Positions 43,001 to 51,980 of a stretch of DNA of 64,000 nucleotides are shown in pieces. A model generated the notes under the pieces. The model was not told the origin of the DNA, did not search any database, and saw only the letters and a program-made list of their open reading frames with translations. Position 1 is the stretch's first letter, and every line of letters starts with the position of its first letter. The DNA is from an uncultured Acetatifactor sp. GTDB taxonomy: Bacteria; Bacillota; Clostridia; Lachnospirales; Lachnospiraceae. The stretch lies in contig CAJUSI010000085.1 in the NCBI GenBank assembly GCA_910589035.1, positions 7,957 to 71,956 of the forward strand, written 5' to 3'. Made by a program: the position numbers and the translations under genes.

Positions 43001-45162
43001 TAATAGTAGAAATATACCTCTGAGACAGTGACCGCAATATTTCCGTCCGCCAGGTACCTGGCCAGCCCAAACTGAATCTTCTTTGCCTCCACAGGCTCCG
43101 AAAGCTTCACCACATAGTAGAGTCTGCCGTCTGCGTCATTCTTTTTCTGCAGGGATGCCTTCGCACTCTTCTCCTGTCCGTCTTCACCCCAGTAGCGCAC
43201 TTTTACATAGTGGTACTTCATATCCTGGGGAACGCCCTCCAGGAACGCAATGGTATCCAGCTTGTAAGTCTGATCGAATTCATAGGTGAGCCCATGCTGC
43301 AAAGACATGGGGTTGAAGCCGCCGTCATCCCAGCTGCCTTTCCTATAGTAGGAGGCAGGATCATGGTCGACGGTTCCCCAGGCTGTTTTCTCCTGCGTGT
43401 CCAGCGTACTCCCCCGCATTTCCCCGTTCATGACGGCGCTGAGGATATGTGCTCCCTTTTCTCCCTTCTGCCCCGTATTGATCAGGTTGTACTGCGGCAT
43501 CCGGGCCGGCTCCAGGGTACCTGTCCTGGCAGATTTCGTCAGGGAGGCCGCACTCTCTCCGAATTCGTTTACCGCCGTAACATAGACCATGTATTCCGTC
43601 CCGTCCTTCAGATCACTGATGGTATAGCTTGTCCCCTTGATCTGCTCAATCTTCCGGTAACCTTCTTCGCTGCTTTCCTTATAATACAGATTATAGTACT
43701 GTGCATCCTTCGCCTGTTTCCAGGATACGGCGATGCCCAGATATTTCCCTGTAACATTCACATTGTCCGGCCTGTCCGGCTTTCCGGCCGGCTTCGGCGT
43801 GGCCTCCTCTTCCGCACAGTATCCGCTGCGCCAGGAGCCGTTCACCGACTGTACGCTGACCTTATAGGGCTGATAATTTACCAGCCCCTTTCCGCCGAAG
43901 CTCGTAACATTCAGAGAGGTTTTCGTGGTCAGGATGGTCTGCTGCATGTCCCCCTGCCTGATCAGCACCTCGTATCCGGTTACATTGACGCTGGGCTTCC
44001 AGCTCAGATTAATAGCAGCATTGCCCGCCTCCGCCTGAAATCCCTCCGGAATATTCATCTCCGGCCGGGGAATCCGCTCTTCCATCCCGTTGACGAACTC
44101 CACACTGGAGATCTCCGCCAGATTGTTATTCTGTACGCCTTTGATGATCAGGGTCACCTTCTTGATGGCCACCTGGCTCCCGAGTGAAATACGGATATTT
44201 CCCTGCTTGTCCACCTCTGCCTTAATCTTCTCGTTTATCAGAAGATACTGTACGCCGTTCTTTACGCCGATTTTCTCCGTATCGGCGACTCCGTTCTCGT
44301 CCTCGTATTCCACCAGAATCTCCGCCTCGGTGACGGGATTGTCCGCCGATGTCCCGATAAGGATCCCGTCCGCCTCCGAGGCATTGCCTGCACTTGTGAA
44401 ATCGAAGCAGAGTGCCACACTGTTGTCTCCGGATATGCCTCCTCCGTTCTCCGGCTTCAGGATTACGCTGCCCTGGTTCCTCAAAAGCCCCTTCAGATCT
44501 CCCTCTGCCTTTGTATTCGATCCTTCCGAAGGCTCGATCAGCACTGCGGGAACCGCCTTCTCCACCTGCGCCGTCTCCGCTTTTTCTCCGAATCCCCGGG
44601 CAAAATACTCCAGGTCCACCAGATTGACGATACCGTCCCCGTTCAGATCCGTTGTCACGCCGGAATTACCGCCCTGTATGGAATCCAGCAGTGCCTTCTT
44701 GTCCGCATCATCTATCCTTCCGTCCCCGTTCACATCCCCGATCCGCACAATCCCGGGGTAGGCTTTTCCCGCCTCATAGCTTATACTGCCCAGTCTCCCT
44801 GTGGTAAGCCTTATCGTATACGCCTGACTTTCCACGGAGAGCTCCTGACTGTAATCGGCAAAGCCGTCCGCCTTTACCGTCAAGGTATACTTTCCTGCTG
44901 CCAGTCCCTCAAAGTTCAGACTGCCCGCCGCCGAATCATTTCCCTCCAGTTGAATCTCTCCGTTTTTGGCCTGTCCCTGTGAGTCCGTCAGGCTTACCAG
45001 GAATTTCGCAGTTCCCTGCAGAGCAAGCACAGGCTCTATGACCACATTCACCTGGCCTGTATTTCCGGCCCTGGTCTGCCCCTCCGGCTCCGCGGCATAT
45101 GCCGTTTCCTGCGTACTCAAAAGCATGGCAAATGCCAGCAAAAGCGCAAGTACCTTCTTCAT
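40069..45162 (-). CDS. Large secreted M60 (enhancin-type) metallopeptidase with dockerin and FN3 modules
   Basis: 1697 residues. Signal peptide MKKVLALLLAFAMLLS through about residue 24; a carboxypeptidase-regulatory-like beta domain (about 40-120); a type I dockerin-like pair of Ca-binding repeats at about 142-190 (GDVNGDGRIDDADKKALLD and TDLNGDGIVNLVDLEYFARG); two fibronectin type III domains (about 370-560); a discoidin-like segment; then the M60 domain, with zinc motif HEIGH at about 1092-1096 and the downstream Glu in TYAIAEITNNYFAV, matching HExxH-x(8-28)-E; further beta domains and an F5/8-type-like C-terminal region. M60 peptidases of gut bacteria act on mucin-type glycoproteins. Start ATG 45162 follows GGGAGGG. 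Confidence 0.88.
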   Translation of the reverse strand: MKKVLALLLAFAMLLSTQETAYAAEPEGQTRAGNTGQVNVVIEPVLALQGTAKFLVSLTDSQGQAKNGEIQLEGNDSAAGSLNFEGLAAGKYTLTVKADGFADYSQELSVESQAYTIRLTTGRLGSISYEAGKAYPGIVRIGDVNGDGRIDDADKKALLDSIQGGNSGVTTDLNGDGIVNLVDLEYFARGFGEKAETAQVEKAVPAVLIEPSEGSNTKAEGDLKGLLRNQGSVILKPENGGGISGDNSVALCFDFTSAGNASEADGILIGTSADNPVTEAEILVEYEDENGVADTEKIGVKNGVQYLLINEKIKAEVDKQGNIRISLGSQVAIKKVTLIIKGVQNNNLAEISSVEFVNGMEERIPRPEMNIPEGFQAEAGNAAINLSWKPSVNVTGYEVLIRQGDMQQTILTTKTSLNVTSFGGKGLVNYQPYKVSVQSVNGSWRSGYCAEEEATPKPAGKPDRPDNVNVTGKYLGIAVSWKQAKDAQYYNLYYKESSEEGYRKIEQIKGTSYTISDLKDGTEYMVYVTAVNEFGESAASLTKSARTGTLEPARMPQYNLINTGQKGEKGAHILSAVMNGEMRGSTLDTQEKTAWGTVDHDPASYYRKGSWDDGGFNPMSLQHGLTYEFDQTYKLDTIAFLEGVPQDMKYHYVKVRYWGEDGQEKSAKASLQKKNDADGRLYYVVKLSEPVEAKKIQFGLARYLADGNIAVTVSEVYFYYYDTLMDEILALYEDDLHTMLRADVNQGTIDALRSKVQAVDPVSGEYHPERVLLERELATAEAILKDEGLKAAAVEIHNGITTSDVGRGFGGLNAWQPLGVTASAGEEIMVYVGHNTRKTGEATSLKLVATQYHSESSPISAEVADLKVGANKVTIPEIWASTGVESGGALYVQYSGNDVNDRYAVRVSGGAQVPRLDLYQVTGEEERLRRVRSYVEELTAYVARMETLHGELHQNEGSFDRQNCILGASDILLDTMLLSLPAEQILSGAGSGDAGQKAQNILNSMNAMEDMMYLFYQHKGLNASAAEEINRIPKGHLNIRYQRMFSGAFMYAAGNHIGIEWGSAPGMMSSVPVQSDNGKYVSGSYFGWGIAHEIGHCINQGTYAIAEITNNYFAVLAQAKDNNTSVRFSYDKVYEKVTSGAKGMDSNVFTQLAMYWQLHLAYDKGYNFKTYENYEEQLANLFYARVDTYARNTAKAPAPGGVSLKLAGNRDQDFMRLACAAAEKNILDFFERWGMTPDQDTRSYAAQFPGETRAICYASDDARVYSLQGGGSVLGTEGGTEAVGSAAASVNSAVPNQVDLSFEAQGIPQGDVLGFEIVRCTISGGETVREPAGFTMGNTFSDIVSVNNRVVRYEITLIDKYLNRSAVKTLEPLKIEHDGRTDKSFYTVETQNLKVDGEEPAPGGGDTLCSANESEIENGIISESSTRKLLDNDTGTVYQATASGTAWILLELNREMTVSGLGYALGDGMAGTAYEIQVRSGAEWISVAEGTFSQQTAGKVYFANQAGEYMGTYETDAVKLVLKTGDGALVSLAELDVLGPVGDNVSFRKAGENADKPVIGRLAEDYQYDTDGHVIPKGSIVFVGAYKGNPAYNVLILYDQNGAIVGGTDGDALKAQQIILADPPAAGDIGNVSDGTWVYWIEPDQNVDLTGIEKVRAELYRVNDAHTNEGQRLVSDTLYETMPSQLPEIRLEGREVQ

Positions 45163-45224
45163 TTTTCCCTCCCTGTCCCCGTGCACCGGCACGAAGAATC
45201 CTTTTGTATCTGTTTTATAATTTT

Positions 45225-45252
45225 ATTATACATAAAAACGTTTTCTCTGCAA
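45225..45252 (-). promoter_or_regulatory. Promoter of the M60 peptidase gene
   Basis: Minus strand TTGCAG (45252-45247), 16-bp spacer, perfect TATAAT (45230-45225), 63 bases before the ATG. Confidence 0.7.
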
Positions 45253-45299
45253 GCATTACATCTCCATTTATTTCCATAAATTTCTTTCGGATATCCTTC

Positions 45300-46742
45300 T
45301 CAGGGCAGAAATCTCTCCAGCACCTGTCTGGCACACCATTCCAGATCGATGGCTGCAAGATCGGACATGGTGACAATGCTCTCCCTTTTATAGACAATAT
45401 CGTCCACAAGATACTCGATATAACCCACCTCAGTCCCCTTCTTCACCGGAGCCTTCAGCTCATCGGCCACCCTGCATTCCACCCGGATCTTCTCATCCGC
45501 CCTCAGCAGGAGCCCCTCCTTCCAGGTCTCATGCGGTTTGTCCGCGGTTCCTTCCCGGGAGACGGCATCCGATGCCCTGTCTGCTATTCCGATCTCCATA
45601 TAGGCGGTCTCTCCCAGAATATCCGTCTGCCCGCCCTGCACGGGGAGCGCCTTCAGCAGGCCTTCGTCAAATGCCGTCCCTTCTTCGGAAAAGCTTCTAT
45701 AGAAATAGTTATCAATCCCATACTGCATCAGCTGCTTTGTATCGCTCCATTTATAGGTTTTATTGTTGGGCCAGCCGCAGGCCAGCAGCGTCACTACAAA
45801 AGTTCTCCCGTCCCGTTCCAGTGCGCCCACATAGCAGTAACCGGCCTTGTTGGTAAATCCTGTCTTGCCGGTCAGCGCGCCGCTCATCATATCCAGAAAG
45901 GCATTGTGGTTATTGCAGGAATATCCCCGTCCATTGCAGGAAAAGCTGTAGCTGCGGGTCCTTGTAATCTCCAGGAACTCCTCCCTTGCGGGAGACTCCT
46001 TAATACAGTAGGACATGATTCTGGCCAGCTCGGCGGCAGTGGTTCCATGCTCCCTCTGAACGGTGCTCCCGTCATCCAGGACAAAGGATTCCGTGGCGTC
46101 AAGGCCGTTGGGCGTGATAAACCATGTATTCTCACAGCCCAGCTCCTTTGCCTTTTCATTCATCATGCCTGCGAACGCGGCCACAGCCCTGTTGCTCTCT
46201 TCCACGGTATACTCCGCCGTGTCCTTCTCCTGAAGCTCCCGGGGCAGATATTTCCTGCCCACATATTCGGCCAGAGCCACCGCGGAATCATTATGGGACT
46301 CCAGCATCAGAGAATGGAGCAGATCCCTTACCGTGTACTGCTCCCCCTTTTTTATGTACAGCTTGACTTTTGGCATGCTTGCGGCATAAGCGGACACCGT
46401 GAGCGACTCGTCCTGTGACACATTTTCCAGAACCATGATACAGGTCATGATCTTGGTGGTGCTTGCCATGGCCATGACAGTGTCCGCATTCTTTCCGTAC
46501 AGCACCCTCCCGGAATCCGCATCCATCAGCACTGCAGCGGATGCAAACAAGGTAAGCTCCTGCTGTGTATTTTCCGGCGTGCTCTCATGAACGGCATAGG
46601 TATGGCCCGCGGCGTTTTCGGCAAAAAAGCTGTACTGACCTTTCCGGTTTTCGGCGGCAGACACCCGGTTTACGGCGGCGGACAACAGACAGCAGGCATA
46701 AAAAAAGCCCCATATACGTTTTCTCAGCTTCGTCTTCTTCAT
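45300..46742 (-). CDS. D-alanyl-D-alanine carboxypeptidase (S11, DacF/PBP5-type)
   Basis: About 480 residues. Signal peptide, then the penicillin-binding-protein motifs of S11: SxxK in MASTTKIMT, SxN in LESHNDS, KTG in GALTGKTGFT. The following C-terminal PBP5 domain (about 370-460) is present. It trims the terminal D-Ala from peptidoglycan stem pentapeptides. The ATG at 46742 is preferred; the ORF extends to a TTG four codons upstream. Confidence 0.93.
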   Translation of the reverse strand: MKKTKLRKRIWGFFYACCLLSAAVNRVSAAENRKGQYSFFAENAAGHTYAVHESTPENTQQELTLFASAAVLMDADSGRVLYGKNADTVMAMASTTKIMTCIMVLENVSQDESLTVSAYAASMPKVKLYIKKGEQYTVRDLLHSLMLESHNDSAVALAEYVGRKYLPRELQEKDTAEYTVEESNRAVAAFAGMMNEKAKELGCENTWFITPNGLDATESFVLDDGSTVQREHGTTAAELARIMSYCIKESPAREEFLEITRTRSYSFSCNGRGYSCNNHNAFLDMMSGALTGKTGFTNKAGYCYVGALERDGRTFVVTLLACGWPNNKTYKWSDTKQLMQYGIDNYFYRSFSEEGTAFDEGLLKALPVQGGQTDILGETAYMEIGIADRASDAVSREGTADKPHETWKEGLLLRADEKIRVECRVADELKAPVKKGTEVGYIEYLVDDIVYKRESIVTMSDLAAIDLEWCARQVLERFLP

Positions 46743-46934
46743 CCAGATTTCCAATCACTCCATGATTCGCCATCCCCTGATTCGTCGTTTCGGATCCCGG
46801 CACCGCAGAACTATATAACCATGTGATTATTCTTTCGCATGGCCCCGCCGTTTGCTGACTTGTCACCGAATGGCTTTTTGGCTTTTTAACAATATATGAG
46901 GTATTTTTCGTTTTATGTTCGCAGCCTGCTCTGA

Positions 46935-47504
46935 TCAGACCTCCAGCTGCAGGCCCACTTCCGTTTCCGCTTCCCTTCTGAATTCCTCTACCTGAACGGG
47001 ATTCAGCTCCGGCAGCGCCTCCAGGCTCTCCACTCCGAAGCAGCGCAGGAATTGCTCCGTGGTGCCGAACAGCAGAGGTCTGCCCGGCGCATCCAGACGC
47101 CCAAGCTCCGTGATCAGATCATATTCCAGCAATTTGTTGATGGCATGGTCGCAGTTAACTCCCCGCACCCTTTCTATCTCCGCCCTGGTGACCGGCTGCT
47201 TGTACGCAATAATGGAAAGAGTCTCCAGCACCGTATCTGTCAGCGTCATTTTCTTCGGCGCCCGGGCAATCTTGATCAGAGATTCGTACATATCCTCCTT
47301 GGTGCATAACTGCACGGAGCCGTCCAGCCATGTCAGGGTGATCCCTCTGTCCTCCCTGCCGTAGCGTTTTTCCATTTCCTTTAATATTTCCTTTGTGGTC
47401 TTTACATCCTCTTCTATCACATCGGCCAGCCTGCCGATCTCCACGGATTCTCCCATGGTGAACAGCACCGCTTCGATAACCGCTTCCGCCCTGGTTCTCT
47501 TCAT
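46935..47504 (-). CDS. scpB: Segregation and condensation protein B
   Basis: 189 residues with tandem winged-helix domains: MKRTRAEAVIEAVLFTMGE at the start and ETLSIIAYKQPVTRAEIERV plus LGRLDAPGRPLLFGTTEQFL later. ScpB binds the ScpA kleisin in the SMC condensin complex. It is transcribed after scpA, with a 173-base gap that is longer than in most Firmicutes. Confidence 0.95.
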   Translation of the reverse strand: MKRTRAEAVIEAVLFTMGESVEIGRLADVIEEDVKTTKEILKEMEKRYGREDRGITLTWLDGSVQLCTKEDMYESLIKIARAPKKMTLTDTVLETLSIIAYKQPVTRAEIERVRGVNCDHAINKLLEYDLITELGRLDAPGRPLLFGTTEQFLRCFGVESLEALPELNPVQVEEFRREAETEVGLQLEV

Positions 47505-47677
47505 TTTTAAGTCCTTTCGCCTTTATACTCCTCCCGCCGGCCTGGTTTTCCTGCTGTTTTCCGTTGTCTTCCTGCGGCATACCCTCTCCCGAATCACTAT
47601 CATCCTTTTTTCTTCCGCAGTATTTCAATCCCGATGCAGAAAGCTGCCGCCTTGCGCATAATTTCGTCCTCAAATGC

Positions 47678-48421
47678 CTAAAGATTTGACTGTATCATGA
47701 TATCGTCAAAAATATTTTCCTGACTGATGGAAATTTTTCCTGTTTTCATCAGTTCCAGAATAATCAGAAAGGTGACTATCACTTCCATCTTGCTGGCCTG
47801 CTTCTCCAAAAGCTTTCGAAAGCTGAAAACCCTGTGTTCCCTGGCATAGGCCTCCACATATAAGGTTTTCACGTCCATATCGATCTCGTCCTTTTCGATA
47901 TTTCCGTACTGGCTCCTGATGGGATCGATTTTCTCCTCCTGGCGTCTGACAACGGATTTGAAAATTTCATGAAGTCCCTTCAGCGTCACTTCGCCGATCA
48001 GCTCCTCATAGTCCAGAGGCGGCCTGTATAACGCAACTTCCTCAGGCAGCTTCTGTTCCCTGTACAGATTCTTCGCCGCATCCACCTGCCTGTCCCGCAA
48101 TTCAAAAGACATATATTTATAGAGCTTGTACTCCAGCAGCTTCTGCACCAGCTCGGCTCTCGGATCCTCCTCAATCCCCTCCTCGTTGGTCTCCTTGGGA
48201 AGCAGCATCCGGCATTTGATATCTATCAGCGTGGCTGCCATCACCAGAAATTCGCTCATCACATTCATATCGTCCGTGCTCATCTGCCTGATGTATTCCA
48301 AGTACTGCTCTGTAATCTCCACGATTGGGATATCGTAAATATCAATTTTGTTCTTATCTATCAGATGAAGCAGAAGATCCAGCGGTCCTTCAAATACTTC
48401 CAGTTTCACAGGTATTGCCAT
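47678..48421 (-). CDS. scpA: Segregation and condensation protein A
   Basis: 247 residues; kleisin of the SMC complex. FEGPLDLLLHLIDKNKIDIY near the N-terminus, FLVMAATLIDIKCRMLLPKE in the middle and a C-terminal winged helix are typical. Start ATG 48421 is preceded by a weak GAGGA. Confidence 0.95.
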   Translation of the reverse strand: MAIPVKLEVFEGPLDLLLHLIDKNKIDIYDIPIVEITEQYLEYIRQMSTDDMNVMSEFLVMAATLIDIKCRMLLPKETNEEGIEEDPRAELVQKLLEYKLYKYMSFELRDRQVDAAKNLYREQKLPEEVALYRPPLDYEELIGEVTLKGLHEIFKSVVRRQEEKIDPIRSQYGNIEKDEIDMDVKTLYVEAYAREHRVFSFRKLLEKQASKMEVIVTFLIILELMKTGKISISQENIFDDIMIQSNL

Positions 48422-48782
48422 AATGTCCTCGCATGCCGTTTACTCTGAATCCTTTTCAGGACCCAGATTATTATTCTACCTTCTTTTCTTCTGTTTTTCA
48501 AGGAAGAACATATGTTTCTCTGTCCAGTCCGTTTTAACCATTGAAGCAGATATCGTAAAGCGGTTTGAAGCAGCATTTCAGAACACGATTGCAGTCTTTA
48601 TCTCAATCTACGATTCTTTATGGAGAGTGACTTCCGTCCGATATACCAAGCCGATACAGAAGATATTTCTGATGAAAAAATGTAACAAACAGGTCTTTCT
48701 ATTTCGTCACTGTTAATAAAGGTGGAAAAGGCTCGAAAAATATAAGGCGAAAACACATCTATAATTGTGATGGAGGACATAT
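48422..48782. other. 361-base gap between divergent scpA and the sigma factor remnant
   Basis: No coding region supported. It must hold promoters for both directions. A GGAGG site for the sigma gene lies at its right edge (48769-48775). AT content rises toward the sigma gene. I found no convincing -35/-10 pair or riboswitch. Confidence 0.5.
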
Positions 48783-49217
48783 ATGTTATTTTTGTTAATG
48801 ATAGATACACCGGAGGAAAAGCGGAAATTTGTGATTCTCTATGAAAAGTACAGATACCTGATGCAGAAGGTTGCAACGGATGTGCTGCATGATTCTTTTT
48901 TGGCAGAGGATGCAGTTCATAATGCCTTTGTCAGTGTGGCTTACAACTTAGATAAGCTGGATGAATTCGAAGATGTCCCGACAAAATTGTATCTTGTTGC
49001 CTGCGCCAGAAATGCGTCGTTGGATCTTTACAGAAAGAGGGGCAGCCAGGTGAAAAAGGAAATTTTGTTGGAAGAAGCCATGGAAAAAGGCGGTTATGTT
49101 ACTTATATAGAGTCTGATTTGGAGAATGGTATTTTGGATATACTGAAAAATCTGCCCCTGAAATACAGAGATGTATTTATGCTAAAATATGTAAACCATA
49201 TGGAAAATCGGGAGATA
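48783..49217 (+). pseudogene. ECF-type sigma factor, truncated in region 4
   Basis: 145 recognisable residues. Region 2 is present (YLMQKVATDVLHDSFLAEDA, VHNAFVSVAYNLDKL, YLVACARNASLDLYRKRG) and region 4 begins (LPLKYRDVFMLKYVNHMENREI) but stops before the helix-turn-helix that should recognise the -35 element. From position 49218 the frame runs 72 codons through the antisense of the ABC gene. The start ATG has a good GGAGG. The right half has been lost at a recombination junction with the transporter cluster, so it cannot bind promoters normally. Confidence 0.85.
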
Positions 49218-49221
49218 TACT

Positions 49222-50214
49222 CTAAATCCGCCCTCCCGTTTCCCCATCGAAAGAATGAATATACTGCGTATCCAACGCCAAATAACACACATCACCAACC
49301 TTCAACGAACAAACCGCATTCGCTACAATCCCCAGGGCTCCTAATTTCTCCGTCTCTGCAAAAACAACCGTTTCCCGTCCCGTCCACTCTACGGATACGA
49401 CCTGTGCCCGGATCTGGTCGGGATTCCCGGTGATATGGATATGCTCCGGCCTTATGCCGCAGAATTTATCTCCCTCCTTCCAGATATTCATAGGCGGCGA
49501 ACCGATAAATCCGGCCACGAAAAGATTGGCAGGTTTCTGATAAAGCATCTGCGGCGTATCCATCTGCTGAACCACGCCGTCCTTAAAAATGGCAATGCGG
49601 TCCCCCATGGTCATGGCTTCCGTCTGGTCATGGGTCACATAGATGGTCGTTGTGCCCAGCTTTCTCTGTAAAGCCGTAATCTCCCGGCGCATCTGCACCC
49701 TCAGTTTCGTATCAAGATTGGAAAGGGGCTCATCCATCAAAAATAATTTCGGAGCCCGGACCATTGCCCTTGCAAGCGCCACTCTCTGCCTCTGGCCCCC
49801 GGACAGCGCTATGGGCCTGCGCCAGAGATATTCCGACAAATCCAGGCTGTCTGCGATCTCTGTCACCCGGCGTCGGATATCCTCTTTCTTCCAATGGCGC
49901 ATCTTCAGGGGAAATGCAATATTATCAAATACTTTCATGGTAGGATATAATGCATAGTTTTGGAACACCATGGCGATATCGCGTTTTTTGGGCGGAACCG
50001 GATTCATCAGCGCCTCTCCTATATGGATCGTTCCGCTGTCCACACGCTCCAGACCGGCGATCATGCGCAGGGTCGTGGATTTTCCGCAGCCGGACGGCCC
50101 CACAAATACTAAAAACTCTCCGGGGCGGACGTCCATGTTTACCCCTTTTACGGCATGCACGTCCCCGGAATACTACTTATTTACCTGTTCTAATGTCAAT
50201 GATGTATTCTCCAT
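49222..50214 (-). pseudogene. MsmK/UgpC-type sugar ABC transporter ATPase with an in-frame amber codon
   Basis: From the ATG at 50214 (GGGAG upstream) the frame reads MENTSLTLEQVNK, then TAG (50175-50173), then YSGDVHAVKGVNMDVRPGEF and a full ATPase: Walker A GPSGCGKSTTLRMIAG, signature LSGGQRQRVALARAMV, Walker B LFLMDEPLSN, His-switch THDQ and the C-terminal OB-type regulatory domain ending FDGETGGRI. Everything except codon 14 is intact. Reinitiation at the GTG 50160 would drop the first beta strand. It is the last gene of the decayed transporter operon and ends five bases from the sigma-factor junction. Confidence 0.87.
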
Positions 50215-50226
50215 AAAGTAAACTCC

Positions 50227-51010
50227 CTAATCTTTCATTCCCGATGTCGCGATCCCCGCTTCCAGATATTTCTGGCCAAACAGAAAAATCAGCAGCACCG
50301 GCGTCAGCATGATCACGGAAGCCGCAAGGGAGGCCCCTGCATTTTCCGCAGTTACCGTTGGAAGATAAAGCGACAACGGCCATAAGGTCTGATCCTTCAG
50401 AAATGTCATAGGCTGCTCCAACGCATTCCAGTATTCCAGAAATCCCAAAACCACCGCCGAGAGGATGCCAGGCACACCAAGGGGAAGTCCCAGATGGACA
50501 GAGATCTGCCAGGCCCCGGCGCCATCTAAGGAGGCAGCCTCCGTCAGAGCCGACGGTATGGCCGCAAAAAAAACGGATCATAAGGAAAACGGGAAACGTG
50601 GAAACAGCGCCGGGCAGGATAATCGCCCAGACGGTATTCATCAGCCCCAGACGATCCAGCACAAAATAACCGGAAACCATGGTCACCTGAAACGGCATCA
50701 GCATCAATATAATATACAACGCGTACAATACCCCTTTCCCCCGAAACCGGAATCTGGCAAAAGCCCAGGCTGCCGGCGCGCCGATCACGATCTGTCCGGC
50801 CACAATGGGAAAGACCTGTTTGCAGGAGTTCCAGAACATTGTGAAAAACCCAGGCGCGTCCAACAGTAATTCCACATAAGGTTTCAAGGTCGGATACTGG
50901 GGCAGAACGGGCCAATGGGCATACCCGGCTGCCTCATTAAGAACCGGCGCCAGATTATGCGCCATCTCCCTGCTCCCCATAAAGGACGCCGACAGCAGCA
51001 TCCACAGGGA
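50227..51010 (-). pseudogene. Sugar ABC permease 2 (MalG-type), 5'-truncated and frameshifted
   Basis: The sequence begins within the first membrane segment (LWMLLSASFMGSREMAHNLA) and reads through PGFFTMFWNSCKQVFPIVAG and MPFQVTMVSGYFVLDRLGLM to VFLMIRFF. At an 8-T homopolymer on the minus strand (50566-50573) the frame shifts. The downstream frame carries the EAA-loop and the C-terminal helices ending SLAASVIMLTPVLLIFLFGQ, KYLEAGIATSGMKD. Seven T would restore the frame. About 25 N-terminal residues are missing because the 5' end is fused to permease 1. Confidence 0.87.
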
Positions 51011-51555
51011 TAGCCTGCATTTTTCCAGATATACGTCGCCATCAGTACCGTCATGGCCGATTCGCGGTTCAGACAATGAACCGTTTCCAGGCCCGCGCTG
51101 CCAAGCAGATGGTTCAGCAGGCCGTTTTCATGGAAGATCACCTTCCAGAGCAATACCACCGAAGCCACCGGAATTGACATTGGGATCAGAAAAGAGGTCT
51201 TAAATATCCCTCTTTTCTCCTTCAGCGCATCCACAAGCAATGCCAGCAGCAGGGAGAACAGCAGCAATACCGGAATACAGATCAAGGTAAATCTTGCCGT
51301 ATTACCGGCTGCCTGCTGAAACGCTTCGTTCTGAAAAACGTCCCTGTAATTTCTGAACCCCGCAAACTGCCCGCCCATAGCCGAAAAGAAGGAGCGCCGG
51401 AGCACATCACAAAAGAGAACCAATACCAGTACGCTGACCAGCAACAGGCTTGGCAGTAAAAATATCCATGGAGTGATGCCGTCCAGCTCCGGAGCCATTT
51501 TTCGATTAGCGATTCGTTTTTTCTTCCGTAAATTCTTCCATAAATACAAGTTCAT
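51011..51555 (-). pseudogene. Sugar ABC permease 1 (MalF-type), 3'-truncated
   Basis: Starts at ATG 51555 with GGGAGG upstream. It covers the first about 182 residues of a MalF-type permease (ITPWIFLLPSLLLVSVLVLV, then SFLIPMSIPVASVVLLWKVI, then MATYIWKNAGY) and then joins out of frame to the middle of permease 2. About 110 C-terminal residues, including the EAA loop, are absent. One deletion explains both truncated permeases. Confidence 0.85.
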
Positions 51556-51599
51556 TCCCTCCCTGCTCCAAATAGTTTCCGGTTTCCCAAGACTCACAT

Positions 51600-51980
51600 C
51601 CGCAATCATAATTATTTTCCGCATTCCCTGACCCACCGACGACAGCCGTTATGCAGCCTTTACAAGTTCTACCGCCCACGAACACGGCATGAAGATCCAT
51701 CAGCCATCTTATGGCCATCCATACCGTCGGAAGTATCCATAATGCAATAGACGGGTTTCCCGCCAGGGAATCCTTGTTTTTCCATATGATACAGAGCAGG
51801 CCTCCCCACCAGATCAGGCTGATCCGGAGGATGTTTTTTGGCGCGGGAACGGGCAACCGCCTGGCAACAAGCCACAAAAACAAGCTTGTTAAAACGGGCA
51901 GAATGCCGCCGAGAAGAAAGCTGATCCAAAATGTCCTTTCCCATGCCGCAGGGGGCATACGGAAAATTGCCAGAATCCCA
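51600..51980 (-). pseudogene. Fragment of an unidentified membrane protein
   Basis: One frame contains three hydrophobic helices (TFWISFLLGGILPVLTSLFL, ISLIWWGGLLCIIW, IALWILPTVWMAIRWLMDL). There is no start of its own, because it is joined to the 3' cut end of the adaptor gene, and the frame degenerates before permease 1. I do not recognise the family. Position between adaptor and permease suggests it belonged to the transporter operon. Confidence 0.5.

Noticed and set aside
50173..50175. Read-through or recoded amber codon in the ABC ATPase
   Set aside because: The same operon has a deletion and a frameshift, so simple pseudogenisation explains the TAG.
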